Shown here: piece after piece, positions 34,331 to 40,529 of the stretch | Numbering within the stretch: position 1 is the stretch's first letter | Layout of the letters: every line of letters begins with the position of its first letter | NCBI GenBank assembly: GCA_009701715.1 | Contig: WLJO01000019.1 | Location: 1-44,666 of the forward strand | Source: Actinomycetota bacterium | GTDB taxonomy: Bacteria; Actinomycetota; Acidimicrobiia; Acidimicrobiales; Ilumatobacteraceae | Direction: 5' to 3' | Length of the DNA: 44,666 nt | Made by a program: the position numbers and the translations under genes | Notes under the pieces: model-generated | What the model was told of the DNA's origin: nothing | The model's database searches: none | The model's input: only the letters and a program-made list of their open reading frames with translations

Positions 34331-35806
34331 ATGATCTCTGCGTCGGGACCCGCTGACGCAATCGGCGTGTCAGCGCTTGCTGCTGTTGCCCGCGCGTCTG
34401 CGCAGGCGTATGGGGCCGCCACCGAGGCGGCCGGCCTTGCGGTTCAGGTACTTGCCGAGGATGCCGCGTCCCGCATGACGGTTGCGGGCCAGAACGATGT
34501 ACTCGATCTCACTGTTGATGTGGACGGCACCGAACTGCTGCTCACACTGCACGACCGGGGAGAGCCGATCAGCGGACCGTCGGCACGGCTGCTCGTGCTG
34601 GTGGACCATGGCTTTCTCACGGCGGCCGACGGCCACATCGAGGAGGGCCGCAATGCGAGCGTGGTGCGTCTGGCGCTCCCGTCCCACGGCCGGATGGTCA
34701 GCAACGAGGGCGTCGAGGTCCTCGACGAGGAGGCAGCGCTCTCCAGCGCGCCGGTGACGATCCGCAGACTCGAGCCCGGTGACGCGCCGGCGCTCGCCCG
34801 GTGCATCTACCGCTGCTACGGGTGGAGCTACCCGATGGTCAATCTCTACTTCCCCGATCGTGTGGCTGCTGCCCTCGAGAGCGGGAAGCGGATTGGCGAG
34901 GTTGCCGTCGACCCCGATGGAGAGGTTGCTGCTCACTGGGGTGCGGTCTACGTAGCCGATGGCGTTGTGGAGACCGGCGGAACCGTCACCGACCCCCGGT
35001 TCCGCAGGCGCGGTATCGCGAACGAGCTCGGGGAACGGCTTCTCCAGCGACTTATCGACGACGGTGTTCGCGGTCGTATGCGCGAGCCCGTGCTTACGCA
35101 CTCGGCAACCCAGGGCATCGCGCTGCGCGAGGGGGCACACCTCGCCGGTGTGTACCTGAACGCTGTGGTCCCCATCCAGCAGGTCGGCATCACCGACGGC
35201 ATGCTGGAGAACCGGGCGTCGTTCACCGTGATGTACGGCCCGCTCGTGCCCATGGAACCGGCAACCCTGTGGGTCCCGCCGCCCTACGAGGCGCTCGTGC
35301 GCTCCATCGTTACCCCCACGGACTGGCCGCGGGAGTTCGGCTCGGCCCGTGCCGCCCAGTCGTGCCCGGACGCGTCAGTGGTGGGTTCGTCCTATGACGC
35401 GTTCAACCGCGTGGGCATTATCGAGGTGTTCACGGTTGGCGACAACCTCACGGATGCCGTCGACGACACCGTCACGCAGTTGCGTGCCGGCGGGGCGGAC
35501 GTGATCCGCGTGCACCTGCCGGTCAACCAACCGGCACTCGCCTCGCTCGGGGCGGGCTTGCCAGCACTTGGCCTGTCGTTCGCTGGCCTGCTTCCGGACT
35601 TCGGCACCTTCGGTGACGCGCTCATCCTGCAGTGGCTGCGGGACCCCGACGTGGACACGAGCATTTTCGTCTACGCGTCCGATCACGTTCGTGACGTTGC
35701 CGAGGCGATCGTGGCCCAAGCGCGCCAGGTGGGCGAGGACGGCAACATGCTCCGCCGCCGTCAGGCTCGTCGGCAGCGGCTCTTCGCCGCCCTGCCCACG
35801 GCCTAG
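34331..35806 (+). CDS. HATPase-like plus GNAT fusion protein
   Basis: 491 residues. The N-terminal ~125 resemble the RsbW/SpoIIAB-type ATP-binding fold: TLHDRGEPISGPS matches the D-x-G-x-P box, and the end reads VVRLALP. The N-box helix lacks the usual Asn, so ATP use is doubtful. Residues ~140-290 are a GNAT domain (VTIRRLEPGDAPALARCIYR at the start; acetyl-CoA loop VTDPRFRRRGIANELGERLL). Residues ~300-491 look like a second GNAT-related domain ending LGLSFAGLLPDFGTFGDALI. It follows the ParA-like ATPase by 22 bp and is surely co-transcribed. It may sense a partner or nucleotide with its N-terminus and acylate a protein or small molecule. Confidence 0.75.
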   Translation: MISASGPADAIGVSALAAVARASAQAYGAATEAAGLAVQVLAEDAASRMTVAGQNDVLDLTVDVDGTELLLTLHDRGEPISGPSARLLVLVDHGFLTAADGHIEEGRNASVVRLALPSHGRMVSNEGVEVLDEEAALSSAPVTIRRLEPGDAPALARCIYRCYGWSYPMVNLYFPDRVAAALESGKRIGEVAVDPDGEVAAHWGAVYVADGVVETGGTVTDPRFRRRGIANELGERLLQRLIDDGVRGRMREPVLTHSATQGIALREGAHLAGVYLNAVVPIQQVGITDGMLENRASFTVMYGPLVPMEPATLWVPPPYEALVRSIVTPTDWPREFGSARAAQSCPDASVVGSSYDAFNRVGIIEVFTVGDNLTDAVDDTVTQLRAGGADVIRVHLPVNQPALASLGAGLPALGLSFAGLLPDFGTFGDALILQWLRDPDVDTSIFVYASDHVRDVAEAIVAQARQVGEDGNMLRRRQARRQRLFAALPTA

Positions 35807-35817
35807 CCGCCAGTCAC

Positions 35818-35842
35818 CCGGCTTCTCGGTACCGAGAACCGG
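35818..35842. terminator. Bidirectional hairpin between convergent genes
   Basis: TTCTCGGTACCGAGAA (35823-35838) is a perfect 16-nt palindrome flanked by CCGG on both sides (35818-35821 and 35839-35842) with a single bulged C. It lies in the 41-bp gap between the stop of the HATPase/GNAT gene and the stop of the SDR gene, as expected for a shared terminator, although no T-tract is seen. Confidence 0.55.
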
Positions 35843-35847
35843 AGGGG

Positions 35848-36765
35848 CTACAGCGGGTAGGCGATCCCGGTGAGGCACTCGCTGAGGTCCCACAGCGCCC
35901 TGGCATCGTCGGTTCGGCGTGCGCGCCGGCTCGGTGTCTCGAGGCGAGGCGGTCCGGCAACCATGAGGGCGGGGCCGTAGAACTGGCCGCCCCGCGCTGC
36001 AGGATCCACCGCTGCTCGCACCTGCGATCGCGCGCCGCTCGCCGGGCCCCGCACGAGCGCACCGAAGAAGTTTCGGATCACCCAGTTGGTGGTCGACGTG
36101 CCGTCCTTGCCGAGTTCGGTGCTCGCCGTACCCGGGTGTGCTGCGAGCGTCGTGACGGTGCTGCCCGCTGCGGCGAGCCGGCGATGCAGTTCGGCGGTGA
36201 AGAGCAGGTTGGCAAGCTTGCTCTCGAAGTACGCACCCCAGCGTCGGTACGGCCGGTGCTCGAAGTTGGGGTCGTCGAGGTGCATCCTCCCGGCCCGGTG
36301 ACCCAAGCTCGACACGTTGATGATCCTCGCGCCGTCGGGATTCGCGGCGAGCAGCGGCAGCAGCAGGCCGGTGAGCGCGAAGTGGCCGAGGTGGTTGGTG
36401 CCGAACTGGAGGTCGAAGCCGTCCGCGGTGACGAGACGATCCGTTGCCATGACACCGGCATTGTTCATGAGCACATCCACCGTCGTTCCCGAGTCGACGA
36501 GACCGGTTGCGAAGCGTCGGATCGAGACGAGGCTCGAGAGGTCCAGCGAACGCACCTCGATGCGGGAGGCTGGGCTTCCCGCGCGCAACGACTCGGCGGC
36601 GAGGGCTGCCTTGTCCGCGTTCCGGCATGCCATCACGATGTTGGCGCCGAGACCGGAGAGGTGCCGCGCACTTGCGAGGCCGAGGCCGGAGTTCGCCCCG
36701 GTGATCAGCACGGTGCGACCGTCCATGCGGGGTGCGCGCTCCGGTACCCAGCCGATGTTGCTCAC
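35848..36765 (-). CDS. Short-chain dehydrogenase/reductase
   Basis: 305 residues. Classical or extended-type SDR: cofactor motif TGANSGLG (22-29), ACRNADKA after beta-2 (suggesting NADP preference), NNAG, and the catalytic YFESK (YxxxK) with the upstream SSLGHRAG Ser. It resembles the retinol dehydrogenase/WW-domain oxidoreductase-like group. The GTG start overlaps the stop of the cysteine-rich gene by 4 bp, making it the last gene of a coupled three-gene operon. The substrate is unknown. Confidence 0.92.
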   Translation of the reverse strand: MSNIGWVPERAPRMDGRTVLITGANSGLGLASARHLSGLGANIVMACRNADKAALAAESLRAGSPASRIEVRSLDLSSLVSIRRFATGLVDSGTTVDVLMNNAGVMATDRLVTADGFDLQFGTNHLGHFALTGLLLPLLAANPDGARIINVSSLGHRAGRMHLDDPNFEHRPYRRWGAYFESKLANLLFTAELHRRLAAAGSTVTTLAAHPGTASTELGKDGTSTTNWVIRNFFGALVRGPASGARSQVRAAVDPAARGGQFYGPALMVAGPPRLETPSRRARRTDDARALWDLSECLTGIAYPL

Positions 36766-37436
36766 TGCATCCGCCTGCGGAGCTCGACGTAGACCGGTTC
36801 GCCGAGCATCGCCTGCAGTTCCTCCCGGAGCGAGTCCACGACCGGGGTGTCGCCGACGTACGCCTCCGGCGCCTCGGTGCACCACCAGGCGAGATCCTCC
36901 TCGTCGTCGCCCCAGTCCTCCCGCTTCCACCGGCGCACGGTCGCAACCTCGCCACCGTCACCGCGGTCGGCCCAGTCGATCTTGATGGGGAGTTGCCAGC
37001 AGACACTCGGCTTCCAGTCGATCGGCGACTCGCCCGAGTCGAGCGCGGCGAGGTGCAGGGAGCAACCTGCTCCACCTGCGAAGCCCGGACGGTTGAGGAA
37101 GATGCAGGCACCCTCCACGACACGGGTGTTCGTGCGATCAGGTTCCCTGAAGATGCCACCTGAGGCTGCCTCTGCGCCGAACTGGAACAGGTGAGGGGGG
37201 ATCGTTGCCGCCAGTGCGGCGAGGTTCATCGCCTCGTCCTCGCCGTCGAGTTCCGCGCCGACCGAGCAGCAGCCCTGCGCGAGGTGCTCGGCGGGCTGGG
37301 CGAGGATGCCCTGGCAGCCGCGGCCCCAGATGCATGTCCAGCGGGACGTGAGGAACGAACGATCGAAGCGCCAGAGGGTGTCGGTCGTCTCGATCTCCTC
37401 GAACTCCCCGAACCCGGGCACTGCTGACGGTGTCAC
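36762..37436 (-). CDS. Cysteine-rich protein (YkgJ/DUF3109-like)
   Basis: 224 residues with eight Cys spread as TCIWGRGC, GCC, GAC, AGC, SVC and WWC. This spacing resembles the YkgJ/DUF3109 family, thought to bind an Fe-S cluster or zinc. Other landmarks are WRFDRSFLTSRW at the start and a C-terminal GEPVYVELRRRMQ. The GTG start (37436) overlaps the stop of the flavoprotein by 4 bp, and its own stop overlaps the SDR start. It may protect or mature a metal site or carry electrons to one of the two neighbouring oxidoreductases. Confidence 0.7.
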   Translation of the reverse strand: MTPSAVPGFGEFEEIETTDTLWRFDRSFLTSRWTCIWGRGCQGILAQPAEHLAQGCCSVGAELDGEDEAMNLAALAATIPPHLFQFGAEAASGGIFREPDRTNTRVVEGACIFLNRPGFAGGAGCSLHLAALDSGESPIDWKPSVCWQLPIKIDWADRGDGGEVATVRRWKREDWGDDEEDLAWWCTEAPEAYVGDTPVVDSLREELQAMLGEPVYVELRRRMQ

Positions 37437-38704
37437 TCGGGTGCACCTCCCCCGGAGATCTTGGCCCACTGCAGCGCGCCGCGGGCTGCAGCGACGGCCG
37501 TCGAGAACGTTGCCTGGAGCAGGTAGCCGCCCGTTGGTGCCTCCCAGTCGAGCATCTCGCCGGCCACGAAGGTGCCCGGCAATCGCCGCAACATGAAGCG
37601 GTCGTCCACCTCGTCGAGTGTCACGCCGCCAGCGGAGGAGATGGCGCGCTCGATACCGGTCGTGCCGACGACGACGATCTCGGCGTGCTTCACGAGACGG
37701 GCGAGTGCCTCTGGTGTCCCGGGCAGTTCGTTCCCGCAGCATTCGCGGAGCAGCCCGATCGCCACGGGTGACAGCCCGAGGCTGCGCCGTAGCCAGTTGG
37801 AGAGCGAGTCCTTCGGGCGTCGCCGGCCGAGCCGACGCGCCACCTCGTCAACTGCGAGGTCCGGGTGGAGGTCGACGGCGAGCAGCGACCGGCCGTTGCG
37901 CGCCACTTCGTCGCGCACCGCGGACGAATGCGAGTACACCGGAAGGCCCTCGAGTCCGCTGACCGTCACCATCGCATCCCCGCGGACCGTGCGCCCGCCG
38001 CGTGTGATGGCGATGTTCTTCAGCGGGGTGCCCTCGAAGCGGCCGACGAAGTGGGGAGACCAGCCCGTCTCGACACCCACGTTGGACGGCTGCAGATCCT
38101 GTACCCGGACACCGACACCGCGCAGGATGGTCACCCAGCCGCCGTCGGAGCCGACACGGGGCCATGAGGCGCCACCGAGCGCGAGCACGGTGATGTCAGC
38201 CTCCTCCTCGTGCACCGTGCCGTTGGCCCGGAAGAAGCGAAGGGTTTGGGACGATGATGCCGAGGGAGCAGTATCAGCCCAGCCGCTCCAGCGATGACGT
38301 GGCTCCAGACGCACACCGAGACCGACGAGGCGAACGAGCCAGGCTCGCAGCAGCGGGGTGGCTCGCCACGAGTCCGGGAACACACGGCCGCTCGTACCGA
38401 TGTACGTGTCCTCGCCCAGCGACTCGGACCATGCGCGCAGCGCGTCCGGGCCGAAGGAGTGCACTGCGGCTTCGAGCCGACTGCGTGCCGGCCCGTAGCG
38501 GTCGAGGAGGTCCTCGATCCCCTCGCTATGGGTGAGGTTCAGGCCGCTGCGCCCGGCGAGCAGCAGTTTGCGACCCATCGACGGCATGTGGTCGAACACC
38601 GCAACGTCCGCGCCCAGGTTCGCGAGCACCTCGGCGGCCATGAGGCCTGCAGGACCGCCACCGATGACGCGGGCACGCAGGTTCGGTTGGGCGGATTCGG
38701 GCAC
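37433..38704 (-). CDS. HI0933-type FAD oxidoreductase
   Basis: 423 residues. The N-terminal FAD motif RVIGGGPAGLMAAE, then the family marker GRKLLLAGRSGLNLTHSE, TYIGTSGRVFP, and a C-terminal GEMLDWEAPTGGYLLQATFSTA identify the HI0933/YhiN/BaiN-like flavoprotein family (the TIGR03862 subgroup, from memory). Most members are uncharacterised; BaiN homologues act as reductases. The GTG at 38704 is chosen since it lies just before the Rossmann strand; the frame extends upstream through the divergent promoter. It is the first gene of the operon with the cysteine-rich protein and SDR. Confidence 0.9.
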   Translation of the reverse strand: MPESAQPNLRARVIGGGPAGLMAAEVLANLGADVAVFDHMPSMGRKLLLAGRSGLNLTHSEGIEDLLDRYGPARSRLEAAVHSFGPDALRAWSESLGEDTYIGTSGRVFPDSWRATPLLRAWLVRLVGLGVRLEPRHRWSGWADTAPSASSSQTLRFFRANGTVHEEEADITVLALGGASWPRVGSDGGWVTILRGVGVRVQDLQPSNVGVETGWSPHFVGRFEGTPLKNIAITRGGRTVRGDAMVTVSGLEGLPVYSHSSAVRDEVARNGRSLLAVDLHPDLAVDEVARRLGRRRPKDSLSNWLRRSLGLSPVAIGLLRECCGNELPGTPEALARLVKHAEIVVVGTTGIERAISSAGGVTLDEVDDRFMLRRLPGTFVAGEMLDWEAPTGGYLLQATFSTAVAAARGALQWAKISGGGAPE

Positions 38705-38764
38705 ATCTGCAGGATAGGAGTAGCACCGGTGGCGGGGAGGGCCGTGTCCCGTAGCGTGGCGCGA

Positions 38765-39889
38765 ATGGTTGCTGCCGTAGGTATTGCTGTGTCCCCCACG
38801 TCCACGGTGATCGATATCCGTGACATGAAGAAGGGCAGGGGCCTCGGCACGGTGACCCTGGGGCGATCGCGTACCGATGGGCTCGCGCACGGTGAGGCAT
38901 CGACGCAGCAGTGGCTCGCCGATCTCCACGAGGCACTCAGCCGCCTCGACGTTCCCGAGATCGGTGCAGTCTCCGTCGTCGGTCCCCTCCACTCACTCGT
39001 CGCTCTCGGCCCGGGCGCGGGTGCGCTGCGACCCGCCCTGCTCGCCGAGGACCGGCGCAGCGAACCCGATGCCGGGTGGTGCACGAAGCACATCCCCGCG
39101 CTCGACTGGAGCACGTCGGTCGGGTCCGTCCCCTCGTCGGCCCTCACGGTGACGAAACTGTCGTGGCTCCACCGGAGCGAGCCCGAGACGTGGGGCCGCA
39201 TCGATTGCCTCTCCTCGCTGCACGGAGTACTCGCTGCCGCGCTGTGCGACGACACGCCCGAGTTCGCCACAGATCGGCTCACCGCATCGGGAACGGGGCT
39301 GTGGTCCGCAGGGCAGGAGGCGTACGACCAGCGCGTGCTCTCGCTCATCGACGCAGAGCGGTCGTGGCCCGGCGTACTCGCACGAGTAGTTGGCCCGTTC
39401 GACGTCATCGGCTCACGGGGCGACGCGAAGGTTGTGGTTGGCACCTCGGAACCGACGGCCCTCGTAGCAGCACTCGGCGCCGAGCGCGGCGACGTGATCG
39501 TCACGATCGGCGAACGGGTCTCGGTGTTCGGCATCGCCACGCGAGCGTTCGTCGATGAGTCGGGGACGATCTCGTCGTTCGCGTCGGCAGACGGTGGCTA
39601 CCTGCCGACCGTTGTTCTGCCGATTGACCTCGACGAGACCTCGGTTGGCGTGCTCGCTGCGATCCGGACCCTGCGCAATGCCACGGTCCCCACGGGGGGC
39701 AGGCTGTTCGTCTGCGGCCCGCAGCACTCGGTGATTGACGTGGCGCTGCGCTGCTCGCGGTCCGAGGGAACACGTGTGCAGGTGTGCACCGACGACTCGG
39801 TGGTGGCTATCGGTGCGGCACGCCAGGCAGCGGCGGCCCTGCTGGGTGGCTGGCCGACGTGGCAGCCGATCGTGACCGAGCGCGCCTAG
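38765..39889 (+). CDS. FGGY-fold sugar kinase homologue, probably catalytically altered
   Basis: 374 residues; full xylulokinases have ~480-500. Recognisable landmarks of the XylB fold are VVGPLHSLVAL and LRPALLAEDRRS, KLSWLHRSEPETWGRID, TASGTGLWSAGQEAYDQRVL, VVVGTSEPTALVAALGA and VIVTIGERVSVFG. The N-terminal GIDxGT loop reads GIAVSPTST, so the conserved Asp is Ala. The catalytic GGDNAA Asp region reads TSEPTA, with Glu at the aligned position. It is therefore either a divergent kinase or a regulatory pseudo-kinase. It is divergent from the HI0933-type flavoprotein and ends 11 bp before a convergent P-loop gene. Confidence 0.75.
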   Translation: MVAAVGIAVSPTSTVIDIRDMKKGRGLGTVTLGRSRTDGLAHGEASTQQWLADLHEALSRLDVPEIGAVSVVGPLHSLVALGPGAGALRPALLAEDRRSEPDAGWCTKHIPALDWSTSVGSVPSSALTVTKLSWLHRSEPETWGRIDCLSSLHGVLAAALCDDTPEFATDRLTASGTGLWSAGQEAYDQRVLSLIDAERSWPGVLARVVGPFDVIGSRGDAKVVVGTSEPTALVAALGAERGDVIVTIGERVSVFGIATRAFVDESGTISSFASADGGYLPTVVLPIDLDETSVGVLAAIRTLRNATVPTGGRLFVCGPQHSVIDVALRCSRSEGTRVQVCTDDSVVAIGAARQAAAALLGGWPTWQPIVTERA

Positions 39890-39900
39890 CGAGTTCGCCC

Positions 39901-40527
39901 TCAGGTCTCGGGGTCGCTGTTGCGCCGCCCGGGGCGCAACTCGGCCACGACGCTCTCGAGGATCGAGAGCCCCACCGTTATTTTGCGGATGAAGGAAGGC
40001 GAGTGTGGCACGAGGTGGAACCTCGGATGCGGCGACCAGAGGTCGTGCAGACGGCGGTCCAGCGCAACGGCCTGCTCGTTGCTCTCGGTGCGGTACCGGT
40101 TGCCGCCCTCAAAGCGGATCCCGCCGACCGCCGAGGTCTCGAAGAACAGCACGACGTCGTAGCGCGCCAATTCCACCTCGTAGCTGCTGTTCATCATCGA
40201 GAAGAACTCGGACGCTCCATCGGGCCAGTACGCCGCGCCGTCAACGCTGCCGCGGTCGCAGAGCAATATGCGATCCGGGTAACGGGTGGCCTGCACGTCC
40301 TCGAGGCTGTGCTGGACCTCGAAGATCGCCCGCTGGAGCGACCGCTCCGCTGCCTCCTCGCTGACACGCGGGAACCCGCCGCCGAACAGGATGGTTGCGG
40401 CCTCGGGAACGACGATCACATCGTCCCCGATCTCGCGGCGGAACAGGTCGGCCGCGGTTGTCTTGCCCGCACCCGGCCCCCCGGTGAGGGCGATGCGCAA
40501 CGGGCGCGGTCGGTCGGATGGGTTCAC
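39901..40527 (-). CDS. P-loop NTPase of the nucleoside-kinase-like AAA_28 type
   Basis: 208 residues. Walker A GGPGAGKTTAAD is near residues 16-27, a Walker B-like RILLCDRGSVDG mid-protein, VVLFFETSAVGG after it, and an Arg-rich lid NRYRTES. This pattern is seen in the AAA_28/NadR-kinase-like group of small kinases and in uncharacterised phosphotransferases. The substrate is unknown. The GTG start lies 2 bp after the stop of the molybdoprotein on the same strand, so the two are probably co-transcribed. Confidence 0.8.
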   Translation of the reverse strand: MNPSDRPRPLRIALTGGPGAGKTTAADLFRREIGDDVIVVPEAATILFGGGFPRVSEEAAERSLQRAIFEVQHSLEDVQATRYPDRILLCDRGSVDGAAYWPDGASEFFSMMNSSYEVELARYDVVLFFETSAVGGIRFEGGNRYRTESNEQAVALDRRLHDLWSPHPRFHLVPHSPSFIRKITVGLSILESVVAELRPGRRNSDPET

Positions 40528-40529
40528 GC

